Source: Hypomesus transpacificus
Taxonomy: Eukaryota > Chordata > Actinopteri > Osmeriformes > Osmeridae
DNA: 64,000 nt
Assembly: GCF_021917145.1 (NCBI RefSeq)
Contig: NC_061077.1
Coordinates: 11,749,358 to 11,813,357 of the forward strand
Direction: 5' to 3'
Shown piece after piece: positions 47,638-59,800 of the stretch; the stretch's first letter is position 1, and every line of letters begins with the position of its first letter. The notes under the pieces were generated by a model. The model was not told the DNA's origin and searched no databases. It was given only the letters and a program-made list of their open reading frames with translations. The translations under genes were made by a program, and so were the position numbers.

Positions 47638-49288
47638 GTTTGTTGCCTGGGGTGATTTGTATATACAAATACAATTCAGAGTTCTTGGTATATCCAAAAT
47701 GCTAGCAAAATGTTATGGCTCTGGCTATTTGTTGTACAATTTATGGTTTGGATGATCTCTGTCATTGCTTACAATCCACTGGGCTTTTAAAACATTTGTA
47801 TTCATCCAAACTAATGAATAATGATAATTCATAGTTGATATTTATGATGATGGTACATCAGTGACATTAACACACTACAAAACTTGTATTTCATAAAGTT
47901 AATTCATACAATTAAAAGTATTTATAACTTTTACTACTTACATAAATCAGATTATTTTACTCCAATAGAAACCCGCATTGGTCTCTGACTCCTTTAGAGC
48001 AAGTAGACCGAAATGCAGGGAAAAGCAGGCAGGATCAAAATAAACTCAAAGCATTCCGCCAAAAAAATCTGGAACACAAAGGACTACTCATACAAAGGGT
48101 AACCCAAAAACGAAATTGATAAAGACTGCAGGGGACTCTACAGCAGGGGTGTTCAATCCTGGTCCTTAGGGTCCGCTGTCTTCCAAAGCTTGATAACAAC
48201 CCAATCATCTGAATGAGGTGCAACCAGTTTGACTCTGGTTAAGGATTATGAGAAGTCACGTGACTTACGTGACAAGGACTTTTAGAGAAGTAAGCATACA
48301 AGATATTGTATTTAGATCTACTAATACACCTCTGTTTATGTTGTCTGGAAATATATGGGAAATCTAATGTACCCACTGAAATAATAAAAGATAAAACAAG
48401 CAAAATTTGCTGTACAGATACATTTATTATGTATATAACCGGACCTATCCTTGCATCGGAACAGCATTGTGATGTCAGGCCGGAATGTTTTTGCCATCCG
48501 GACAGTTTTTGGCACAACATCTCTCCTTATTTATGGAAACATTGCAGTCAGCTGAAACATGTCTGCTAGGGGCAGGGCATCAGAAGACTCATTCTAACGG
48601 AGAATGTTGATTACTGAGGGTTAATCTTATCTTTACAGTATGTTGTGTTGTTAGAGAACGCATACAAGACAGACTGCATGAACTATGTTACATTCAGGAA
48701 TGTGCAGGTGTGGCCCTGCATCAGTTCAGGCTTCCAAACATGGACAGATCTGCTACCAGTTTAATGAAGCAATTGTCTTTCCAGAGATAAACTTCATAAG
48801 CCTAACCAGGAACTGGATTTATTTAATATAAATCCATGATATATTATTCCTAAGTGTTGCTAATACTGACACGTGGCACAGCATGTGAACTTGTGTTGCT
48901 TTTTCAAATTTTGAACTACAGATTCAACTGACACAATCACACTCATGTAGATCCCTTTATTGTGGAAGATGAAAAATTGAAAACTCATCTGTAATAAAAA
49001 GTTAAGCTAAAACAAGTGACTTTTATTTTGTTCTACTTGGTTCTGTTTTGATTGGTTTTTATCTACTAATGTAAGGGTGTATCGCTTGTACCTTAGTCAA
49101 CTAGGTCATAGATTGTAACACGGGGAGAGATAAGAGAGACAGAGAGAGAGACAGAGAGATGAGAAAGAATCAGAGAGAGAGACAGAGAGATAAGAGAGAG
49201 AGACAGAGAGATGAGAAAGAATCAGAGAGAGAGAGAGATAGAGAGAGAGAGATCTGAAACGGTAGACATGGTAACAGGTATGTCCTCC
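47638..49288. other. Intergenic, 5' flank of gene D and duplicated blocks
   Basis: 48160-48345 recurs at 49690-49858 (shared CTTGATAACAACCCAATCAT). 48640-49660 resembles 62965-63790. A GA tract at 49130-49250 precedes the transglutaminase-like exon. No gene recognised. Confidence 0.5.
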
Positions 49289-49467
49289 TCAGGGCTGGAT
49301 GGTGAGCTGAGTCTGGCCGTACACCTGTCTGAGAGCAGCACAGTCCAGGCTGGCCGTACACCTGTCTGAGAGCAGCACAGTCCAGGCTGGATATCAGGGT
49401 GGTGGGTCCTGCTCTCCTGGGGGTGAACTGCTCCATCCATGTAATGGACTGGCCTGCTGTGATCAGA
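49289..49467 (-). pseudogene. Transglutaminase-like last exon, copy with internal duplication
   Basis: Encodes LITAGQSITWMEQFTPRRAG and TLISSLDCAALRQVYGQ, like the C-terminal beta-barrel end of vertebrate transglutaminases. A tandem duplication of about 37 bp inside it shifts the frame relative to the copy at 63494-63635, so the C-terminus is disrupted. No upstream transglutaminase exons were found between here and 51 kb. Confidence 0.5.
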
Positions 49468-49571
49468 CTGGAACACACACACAAGCACACACACACACAC
49501 ACACACACAGAACCTGTCCATTTAAGGTCAATAGTAAGAGCAACACGTACAGATAAATAAGGGCTTTGGTT

Positions 49572-49972
49572 ATGTAGACAGGAAGCGCAACAAGCATGCT
49601 GGAAGTTCCCCATGAAGTCTCGACCACACAACTTCACACTCAAGTTTCTCTACGTGCAGTCCTCCGCGTAAACTCAGACCCATCCTGGTCCTCAAGGTCA
49701 GCTTGATAACAACCCAATCATCTGAATGAGGTGCAACCAGTTTGACTCTGGTTAAGGATTATGAGAAGTCACGTGACTTACGTGACAAGGACTTTTAGAT
49801 AAGTAAGCATACAGGATATTGTAATACACCTCTGTTTATGTTGTCTGGAAATATATGGTTATGTAGACAGGAAGCACAACAAGCATGCTGGAAGTTCCCC
49901 ATGAAGTCTCAACCACACAACTTCACACTCAGTTTCTCTACGTGCAGTCCTCCACGCAAACTCAGACCCATC
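49572..49972. repeat. Direct repeats X-Y-X' with Y shared with 48.2 kb
   Basis: The segments at about 49572-49684 and 49860-49972 are near-identical (CAACAAGCATGCTGGAAGTT and on). They flank a block (about 49687-49858) homologous to 48160-48345. A third X-like copy is at about 63716-63780. Confidence 0.75.
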
Positions 49973-50900
49973 CGTAGGCCTACGCACATTTTAGAGACAG
50001 TGGGAATTGGCGACTCAGATGACCGTACTGTAGTCCGACTGCAGAAAGTAAATGTGGGAAGAATGATTACTCGTAATATTTGTATATTTTGTTTTCCTCA
50101 CTCACGTTTTTTTTCACTCCATTTCATCATTATTATGAAGATTAAATCCAGCAGTGTTATTTGCGCTTGCACTGAGTGATAATTGTTCCATAAACACCTT
50201 GTACAATCCAACTCAAATCTGAAATCAAAATTCAGCGCTGTCTCACCATCAGATTGTCCACTACAGGAATGCAGGAGGGGGAGATGCCCCGACTGCCTGG
50301 AATACAGGATAACATCACATATCCTACTTTTAGACAACTGCAGAACACCGGCCACCAAATAATGTGATTTTCAGGCCTCCACCAATAGGCTAACAGCGTC
50401 TGAGAAGTTGCACTTTTTATTTTTTTCCACCAGTCGCCATGATTCACCGTAAAGAACAATCTCATGCCAGGGTCATAAATATACTGGATTAGCATTCCTG
50501 AGGTGCTTTGCATTGACCAATTAAGTAAAATGCTGATTCACGCAAGGCCGTAATCATAATATATAGTGGGGGGAGCCCCCCCCCATATTCAAATCTGGTC
50601 AAAATGTATTGATATAAAAATATAAATGTGCTACGCTACAACAGGCAACCACGCACGCTGTCCGAAATGATCATAAAACATGTAATTCATCCCCCCAAAT
50701 GTTGACTCCATGGCTACGGCCTTGGATTCACGTACGCACACTTGTGGGTAAGCTGTGATTTTTCAAGGGAACATTGCTTACAGGTGTGCGAACGCATGGT
50801 TTTATAAGTCTGAGTAACTGCCAGTGCCATTTTGTGAACACAAGTGAACGTTCAACTACGGAGGGTTCGAAAGGAATAATAGGTTGACTCTGCCTGTCTG
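49973..50900. other. Intergenic, no gene seen
   Basis: The open frames at 50098-50513 show no recognisable domain and no splice context. Nothing else was identified. Confidence 0.45.
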
Positions 50901-51419
50901 AGAAAGGAAGGAGGGCTTGAATGTGTGTCCTATCTATAATCTATGAATGACAGCCGGACAGGATAGCATCATAGCAACTGAACAAGAGGAACATGGGTAA
51001 TATGAAAGACACAACACTATAACACAGAAAAACATAACAGTAAACAATTAAAGCAGAACAGAGGTTGAGAATGAGTTTGTGGTATTTTCCTATCCTTCAG
51101 TAAACAAACAAATACGGCTTGCCATTGTACCACCATGATAATCTGTCAAGCATGGCTTCTGTAGGGTAGCACAAATAGTTTTTGCTATAAATAATACATA
51201 AATTTTATTTGCCTCAATTTCGATATTCATTAAATACACTGGTTTAACGCCTGTCCCTTGGTATTGTGACCCACCTGCTGATCGTCCGAGGGCAGCTGTG
51301 GAGGTTGATGTGGATCTGTGGAGTCAGGAGACCGTCTGTCTCTCACTGAGACACACCACCTGCTCACCACCTGGCAGGGGGATCACATGGTCTCTTCTCT
51401 CCAACACTCTCTCCTGGTT
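50900..51419 (-). pseudogene. PARP14-like intron 2 plus exon 2 relic
   Basis: Matches 60210-60728 of the full-length gene: intron sequence, then exon 2 coding (reverse of 51275-51419; ERVLERRDHVIPLPGG region with a small insertion). Homology breaks off at about 51419 inside the first codons of the exon, so the acceptor and first exon are missing. Confidence 0.75.
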
Positions 51420-51494
51420 CATTTGATTTAATCTACTAATGTAAGGGTGTATCGCTTGTACCACAGTCCACTAGGTCATAGGTTGTGACACGGG

Positions 51495-51560
51495 GAGATA
51501 TAAGAGAGACAGAGAGATGAGAGAGAGAATCTGATAGAGCGAGAATCAGAGATCTGAAAC
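51495..51560 (+). repeat. GA tract and transglutaminase-flank relic
   Basis: 51426-51565 matches 49066-49262 (shared ATGTAAGGGTGTATCGCTTG, the GA tract and GATCTGAAACGGTA) and is cut off by the SINE that follows. Confidence 0.7.
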
Positions 51561-51572
51561 GGTACATTTACA

Positions 51573-51768
51573 ATTGAATTACATTTAGTTATTTAGCAGA
51601 CACTCTTATCCAGAGCGACTTACAGCAAGTACAGGGACATTCCCCAGAGGCAAGTAGGGTGAAGTGCCTTGCCCAAGGACACAACGTCATTTAGCACTGC
51701 CGGAATCGAACCGGCAACCTTCTGATTAATAGCCTGATTCCCTATCTGCTCAGCTATCTGACTTACAC
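51573..51768 (-). mobile_element. tRNA-derived SINE, reverse orientation
   Basis: Reverse complement of the SINE family seen at 31382: tail (ACATTTAGTTATTTAGCAGA) at left, B box (GGAATCGAACCGG) and A box (TGCTCAGCTATCTGACTT) at right. It lies directly against the LINE 3' end. Confidence 0.85.
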
Positions 51769-51769
51769 A

Positions 51770-52884
51770 TTTACATTTATTCATTTAGCAGACACTTTTA
51801 TCCAAAGCGACATTCAAGAGAGAGCTTTACAAAAGTGCACAGGTCACTGATCATAACAACGAGATAGCCCCAAAAACATTGCGGGTAGCCAAAACATGAA
51901 GCATACATTAAGTGCCAATGGGAAGAAACATAAGAGCATGCAGTTAAACAAGTTCCAATTAAACAAAATGAACTTCAAAAAGTGCAAGAGTGTACCTGTA
52001 AAAAGCAAGCAAGAAAAATATAATTCACAGTGAATACAAGAAGTCAAATCAGTTACAACTAACCAACAAGAGCAACAAGTCCCTCAATAAGAGTCATTGT
52101 GTTCCTGGAGGAAACTAACATCAGGTCCAGGAAATCATTCCTAGGTACCGTTGTACTCCTGGAACAAGTGCGTCTTAATCCTTTTCTTGAAGGTGGGGAG
52201 ACAGTCAGTCTCTGATGGAGGTGGGGAGTTGATTCCACCATTGGGGGGGCCAGACAGGAGAAGAGCTTGGGTTGGGAGCGGGTGCTCTTGAGAGGTGGGA
52301 CCACCAGACGGTGGTCAGAAGAAGACCGTAGGTGGCGGGTGGGGATGTAAGGCTGGAGGAGAGACTTGATGTAGTCGGGTGCAATCCCGTTCACCGCTCT
52401 GAAGGTCAGTACCAGGGTCTTGAATCTGATACGGGCCGTGATGGGTAGCCAGTGGAGGGATATGAGGAGTGGGGTAACATGGGAGAGTCTGGGTAGATTG
52501 AAGACCAGGCGGGCTGCTGCATTCTGAATCCTCTGGAGGAGGCAGGTTGCGCATGCTGGGAGACCGGCGAGCAGCGAGATGCAGTAGTCCAACTTGGAGA
52601 GGACAAGTGCTTGGACTAGCAGCTGGGTGGAATGCTCAGACAGGTATCTCCTGATCTTCCGGATGTTGTAGAGGGTGAATCTACACGACCGGGAGACTGC
52701 AGCAATGTGGCCAGTGAGGGAGAGCTCGTCATCCATGGTAACCCCGAGGTTCCTGGCAGAGTATGAAGGGGTCACCGTCGCAGATCCCAGGGTGATTGAG
52801 AGATCGTGGGAGATGGAGGCTTTAGCCAGGATGATGAGAAGTTCTGTTTTGGCGAGGTTCAGCTGGTACGACATGGTGTGTTCT
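51770..52884 (-). mobile_element. L2-type LINE, 5'-truncated 3' part of reverse transcriptase ORF
   Basis: The frame 52059-52874 encodes the thumb and C-terminal portion typical of teleost L2-like LINEs: LNLAKTELLIILAKASISHD, ARNLGVTMDDELSLTGHI, SCRFTLYNIRKIRRYLSEHS, LSKLDYCISLLAGLP, IQNAAARLVFNLPRLSHVTP and LLISLHWLPITARIRFKTL. The reading frame decays near the C-terminus. Endonuclease and catalytic RT motifs are absent (5' truncation). The 3' terminus at about 51770-51830 reads, on the element strand, TTTGGATAAAAGTGTCTGCT then AAATGAATAAATGTAAATG, matching the SINE tails in this window. Confidence 0.85.
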
Positions 52885-53825
52885 CCTCAGGAATCGATGG
52901 TGAGCACGATGATGATGCAACCAACTGTCACCATTGGAGTCTTGTCCTTTCAGAGCTGGCTTGTTAGACCCTGTTCCTATGCTGACATTATCCACATCAA
53001 CAATAGTATGGAAATTATTTATGGGAATTATTCCACTTCACCCCTCCATGCTCCCATTCCCCAGCAGTAACTAAGGCAACAGAACTGTCCTCAGTCCCAG
53101 CCCCCCCCCCCCCCCCCCCCCCCCCCCCAGCAGCTCTCAGCCCTGCACCCTCTTTCTCCTGGTGCAGATCTGCGAAATCCCACCCCTCAGTCACCCATAG
53201 GTGACCCCAACTCACCTAAAGGCAATGACAGCTTGTTTGACTAACATTTTACTTTGTGCAATAACATTTTTGTAATGTACACTGCTTCAAGTTCTCACTT
53301 TGCTTTCTTCACTCCTAGTTCAGTTGTGTTCACTGTTCACTTTCCTGTCTGTAAGTGAATATAAACCAGTACCTTTCATTTGTCCTTGTTTAATTTATAT
53401 TACATTTATGATGATTTTGTCCAAAGTGACTTACACATAGCAAATACAGCGGAAAATCAAGTATCAGAAGTGTGTAGTGCAATTGTTGTCCATTTTGTGT
53501 CTCCATTCAAATACAGGGTCAGACTTTATGTTCATGTTCTGGGTTTGTAAGTGTTAGACATCCAGCTGATTGAAAAGAGAGTAAAGTGCACTAAACAAAA
53601 ATGCTGACCAGTGCAGACACACACTGGCAGGCTACTATCAGACTCTCTCTTTTTTGAGGCATGATGAAGAAGACAGATGTGATTTAATCAGAGCAGAATG
53701 CAACAGTAGTCTATTTTAATAGGCTATAGTAAATCTGTCATTACGACCCTTACAACCCATAATATCCTTCCCAGTACTACTAGTCTTATACAAGTAGCTT
53801 TCCTGGCTACTACTGCAGTATTACA
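52885..53825. other. Intergenic with C homopolymer
   Basis: Poly-C run of about 28 at 53101-53128. From about 53730 the sequence matches the flank of the orphan catalytic exon at 22.7 kb and is the 3' flank of the full-length PARP14-like gene. No gene seen. Confidence 0.5.
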
Positions 53826-56800
53826 CTACAAACTACAACCTTGTTTAAAGGTAATAAGGTATTCGGGGTAGGCCTGGTCGTCGTGAAAGACGATAAACAT
53901 GGTGGGGTTTTGTATGTCGTCTACCAGGCTGTCGTAGCGGTCGTTGGGCAGCTGGGGGGAGCGGGGCGGAGGGATAATCATGTTTGCCTTGCCTTGCGTG
54001 TACTGCCCTGTCAGGACCCTGGCCACAAACATCAGCTGGTTGCCGTCCTGGTCTGGCCGTGAGTAGGTGGGGTTAGCGGACCGGCTAGCATTCACAGCAA
54101 AGTATGTCCCTTTTCCAAAAGAAGTGGCTGAGCGAGAGATGGAGAGTGGTAAATTAATATATATATATTATCTATAAAACATATACATTCAAAACAAGAG
54201 CTTGCACAGTCAACTGTAGGAGGTGTGCGGTTTGAGTGGTTATTGAAGGGTTCAATCTACCCACCGTTCTGACCAGCGAAGCTCCTGTTAAAGCCAGTCT
54301 CCAGGATGGACTGGCTTCCCTCAGGTGTGGTACCGTGGTACAGCAGCTTCTCGCCCGCGCCTCCGCACAGCCTGTTCTTATCCTCCATCTGTTTTTTTTT
54401 CACCTCGTAGGCCTTCCGCAAGTGTACGTTCTGAACGCGTTCAATCTACAAGAGGAAACATGGACATAGGTAAGGTACTATTGAGGAACACTGAGGGCCT
54501 CATTTACCAACAGTAAACGCCCATTTCAGGCATAAAATAGCGGGTAAAGACATAAAACCGTATTTACAAAGGCAGCGCATTTAAGTAAAAACGCAGATTC
54601 TACATTTGTTTTAGGTCCTGTGCTAGAAACTACATGAAAGTAATGAGGTTTTCAGGGTAGGCCTGGATGTCATAAAAGACTACAAACACAGTGGGGCTCT
54701 GATTCTTTGATCCATTGTTGTAAGTAAGATAGCAGGGATCCACCACTGTCCCTTCCAGTGTCAACAACCTCACTATTAGCGGCAGGGCAGGTTTAACCCC
54801 TCCTCACTTTGAGCACAGTCTTGTTGGAGGCGGACCTCCTGAAGTCCTCTGTCACCCTGTGGAACTCTAGAGAGGAGGTGGGCAGCTCTACCAGCTTCAG
54901 GGACTCTCCCAGAGCCATGCTGTCCCACTCCAGAGGGAGCAAGAAATCTGGGAGAGACAGAACCACACAAACCAAAGACCAAGTTTGAAGTTATTAACTG
55001 ACTAGTTAAAGGGGCCAAAAAGTATACACCTGATAAGACATAAACGGGGGGGGGGGGGGGGGGGGGGGGGTTCTGCCGTCTTTGAAACGTCTCAGTCTTG
55101 TTTTGTAGTTACGGTGGTTGGTTATTTTTGTGGCTACTGGTAAATTGCAGTACAAGAGCTTTAGGTGGGCAGAGCAAGCTGTTGTACATGTACTCACTTT
55201 CAAAGTTCTCCAGACGTTTCAGCTTAGTCACCCTGCCTGAACTCTGGGCAGTGGCCTCCATCTTCCTCAAATCCACCACCCAGTTTACCCCCAGCCCATC
55301 CACCACTCCACCCTGCACCTCCTGCTTCTCTAGCTGGAGGTTGGCCTCCTTTGGGACCCTCTCCCAGTCACCACTGGTTCCCATCATGCACCAGGTCACG
55401 CGGGAGTACGCCTCCTCCTGCTCCTTCTGCCTCATCTTCTGGCGCAGACAACTGTGGATATACCCCTGGACCTTCTGGACTGCCTTATTCACTCCATCCT
55501 TTGGCCCACTCAGGGTGAATCCTCCCTGGGTAGACTGACCCTGACCCCCACCCTGGAGCTTCATGGTCAGGTTCAGAGATGACACCTGCCTGCTCAGCTC
55601 GATTAGCTCAGCCTGAGTGAGCCTAGCTAGGTCTTCCCTCGTGAAGCTGTGTTGGCTGCACTGGTCCTGGTAGAGTCTCTTGATCTCTGCACCTGCCTTG
55701 GACACATCCTCGTCACACAGGCCCAGCACAAGGACCTCAGATGGGGAGTCTGGGGAGCTGCTTGTGGGCAGAAGGCTGCTCAGGTCTGGGTCTGTGGAGG
55801 ATGGAGGATTGGGCTGAAGTGATCTTGGGCTATTGGAGGACAGAGACAGGAGAGCTGTAAAAACAATAATAATAATATTAAGTCAAGATAAGAAAATAGT
55901 TATTATTTTCTTATAGAATGTATTATCGTTCTACGGTGTGTTCGAAATCAACATGTCTACATGAGACAATTCCACAACCTTCTTTGAAATGTCACTTTGG
56001 AACTCCACATGTCTTTTTAACTAACCTGTTTTGAGAAACCCTGAGGGAAAGAGCTTCTCAGCGGAACCTTTGAATGCCAGGAAAACGTCCATCTTGATGA
56101 GGACGAGGCGAACCAGTTTGAGGTGGTGGAGAGGAGTGGAGGATGCCGTTGCCTTGACTCCCTGGAGAATGCTGTCTGCCACCAGCTTATGGTCTAGCCC
56201 TGCCTTACCTACATATTTGATGTAGGTAAAATAGGGAGTCAGATGGCTGAGCGGTGAGGGAGTCGGGCTAGTAATCAGAAGGTTGCCGGATCGATTTCCC
56301 GCCGTGCAAAAATGATGTTGTGTCCTTGGGCAAGGCACTTCACCCTACTTGCCTCGGGGGGAATGTCCCTATACTTACTGTAAGTCGCTCTGGATAAGAG
56401 CGTCTGCTAAATGACTAAATGTAAATGTAATACTGTATATTAATTTAGCCCTGATAAGAGCCAAGAGCCGAGGCTCTTATCCAAAGCAATACAGTTTACT
56501 TCAGTGAAAAGTACATTTTCCTAGCGAATGATAACCTTACATTTACATTACATTACATTTAGTCATTTAGCAGACGCTCTTATCCAGAGCGACTTACAGT
56601 AAGTACAGGGACATTCCCCCGAGGAAAGTAGGGTGAAGTGCCTTGCCCAAGGACACAACATCATTTCAGCACTACCAGGAATCGATCCGGCAACCTTCTG
56701 ATTACTAGCCCGATCTGTTTACTAACCTAACCGTCTTTTCCTAACCGCTCGGCCACCTGACTCACCTTAAGGGGCTTGCACACTGCCCAAACAATGCCAA

Positions 56801-59800
56801 ACATCACAACATTCTGTCGTTAGCTGTCGTATGTATAATATTATTTGCAGGTAGAACCATCAGAGGTTTGAGGTTGAATACAGTGTTAATACATGAATAA
56901 CTGTGATGCTGTACATATGGTACATATCCGTGCATGGCATCATCTCCAGGCAGCAGGAACACTGACCTGCACTGATAGCAGGGATGGCCACTGACTGGTA
57001 TCCTTTCTGGTCACATGTCTTCATGATGTCACTGACCAGGCCTTGGATCACGGTGGTGTTGCTCTGTCCCCACACGTGCAGAATGGACTTGCAGGGGAAT
57101 CGACCGTGCTTGGTCTCATACAACCCTCCTCTGTTCACATGGGCTAGTGGAGGAACGGATCAGAACAGTCTTAGTTCACTGACCTAAGATCAGCTTGGTG
57201 AGAGGTAGGAGGTTGGGAAGGAGGAGAGACGATTGATCACCTGATCTCAGTTCAGTCTCCACCTTAGGTCCGGCCACAGTCAGGATGTCCTTGCATACGC
57301 CTGCGAGGTGGTAAACAGTGTAAAGTCAAAACTGATTTATTTGCTCTCTGAGCTTATAAGTCGTCAAACATTTTAACACCACAATAGTCGGTTAAGTACC
57401 TGACTGTAGGTCAACAAAGTTGGTAGAGTTTACAACTACATCTGTTGTCTCTTTGGTGATGTCACCAAATACCAGCTGCACTCGGACACCCGCGACCTCC
57501 AGGGTGATCGTATCCAAGTCAGAGGTCAATGAGCTGAAGACCGCTGAGGATCAAAGGTAGCAATAGTTTTTTCATGGACTAGTAATTGTGTCACAGGGTC
57601 ACTAATCGATCAATATATCAATAAAAAATCTTGCCTTTTCCTCTCCAGTTCACAATTTTGGATGTGAGTCCCGTGTAGACATGCTGAAAGTTCTGGAATC
57701 AAAGTAAGAGTGTATGCCCTAGTGCACACTGCTACCATACTAAAAAAATGTATTAGCATTTTTAACACATTTTGGAAAAAAAATCTGATACCTTACCTCA
57801 TCAGAGTCAGGGTACCCAGGCTTGATCACGATGCGGATGGTTGAGATTAATCCTGTAGATCCTGACCACCCCAACTTTATAATCTCTTCTGTCACAATAC
57901 GTGCTGCCTCACATGAAGGGAACTTGAGAGCTCTCCCAGGTCCGATCACGGGCAGAGCCACAGAACTCAGGCCCTGCTGCCTGCACATATCCAGAACCAG
58001 GGCCAGTCCACTACGCAGTGCCTGTATGGGGGGCAGAGTTTGCATTTGGTAAAGCCACGTTATTGTGTCACTTTTCTGAAAGGACACTTTTCTGAATATT
58101 CAAGAAAATGAGAATCTTCAGTTATTCATTTGCTTTAGTCACATGCACATGCCTTTAGTAAGAACTATAAAACTGCAAAAGTGCATAATTAACAGCTATA
58201 CTATTTCAACAACATTGTAACATCAATTTATGTTCTGTAGTTTTAAGACATTTGGTTTTTAGTTTTGTTCACAGGTTGGAGGAGAATCGTTTATCTCCAG
58301 TTTTCCACGCATCCTCTTCCACGGATCCTCATCAAACCTTGAGCATACCTTCTCGCTCTGCCCCTCTTCTGCGTCCCAGGGCAGGCACTCTATGAAGAAG
58401 ACTGTGCTGCTTTTCAGGGACGAAGACAGCTTCACCTCCAAGACCTCCCCAGGGACAAGGCACCGCCCTGCTGCTGCTCGGTCAAAGTTGGTCAGGAATT
58501 CGCTTGATAGAGAATTCAAACAGATGCCCAACACACAGGATTGCAGTTGTGTGTTGACCATTGGTGCAACCAGACCATCCACCTGTATAGGGCATGCACA
58601 GAGTGTTGTTGTATAATATAACATCAATATAATATTTAATATTGGGTTTCCTAAATGGAAAGTAAAGTAAATGCATGTAAATAACGAGTGCCACAAACTG
58701 TACCTGCTGTTTTTCCAGACTGCCCAACACAACCTCCAAGTCTGCATGGCTGAGAGGGGAACTTGTGGGAGCTTGATCAGGACTGCTCCCCCTAGTGGAA
58801 CTGGCTGCAATTCCAGCCCGACGGATCGCTGCTTCTAACCGACTTCGTCTCTCCTGCTGGGGCCATATGAGGACTTGAAATTCACGCTCCACCTGCTCCA
58901 GGTCCCCCTTCCCCTCCCCAAGGCAATACAGTGAAGCCCCTTGCCCCTCCAGGATCACCTTTTTCCAGGTCATGCAGTCCAGAATGGTTTTGAAGTCTTC
59001 CAAGACTTTCTGAACAAGACACCGGGGTCCAGACAGCTTCACGCAAGGAACCGGGGAGTGAGACAATGTTAGTCGAACACCCGGGTTTAGATTTAGACCC
59101 ATCAGGTCTTTGACTTTATCAAATGAGTCAACCATTTCTAGAAGAGGCAGAGGCATGCTTTCATGGACTTCAGCCTGGTAGTCCACTATTACCTTCTTGA
59201 GCCTCCCCACCTCCTCACTGTAGCCCACCAGCTGCACTCTGGTCCTGGGGTCTCCACAGGATCCTTGCTGGTATTTGACCACCACCCTGGAGCCTGTGAC
59301 ATTGGCCTCACCCTGGACTTTTCTTAGGGCTTCCTTCAGCCAGTCCAGTGCTGGAGGTTGGCCCAAAGGTTCCTCTAGTGGCTCAGTGAACCAGCACAAT
59401 TCCTTAAAAACCATGGTTGCAGCTTCTTCCAGTGCGTCTGTTGACAAGCTGGACAGGATTAGGTCCGACCCAATCTCCAGAGCAACTGGGCAGCACAGGC
59501 TTCGCTCAAAGCGGGCCTGGAATCTGGAGACAGAACCACTGGACACCAGGAAGTCTAACAGAGTGTTGAGAAGCTGAAATCTTTTTTCTTTTATATCTTT
59601 TAACAGCTCTTGTAGTTTTGTCAATCCCAGCTGAACTTCCTGGTTGGGTCCCTCGAGGATGAGATTGTTGGGTCCATTTTGGGAGATTTTCACTCCGGGG
59701 CTGAGGACCCTCAGTTCCTTCTCAAGCTCCTCCTTCACCAAGTAGTACTGTCTCTCTGACACTGGGCAATCCTTCCTTGTTTGGTTCTTCTCCTCCAGCA

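Noticed and set aside
50098-50513. Two overlapping minus-strand open frames of 86-93 codons
   Set aside because: No family resemblance, no conserved motif and no duplicate elsewhere in the window.
52675-53070. 131-codon plus-strand open frame
   Set aside because: Mostly antisense to the LINE reverse-transcriptase fragment.
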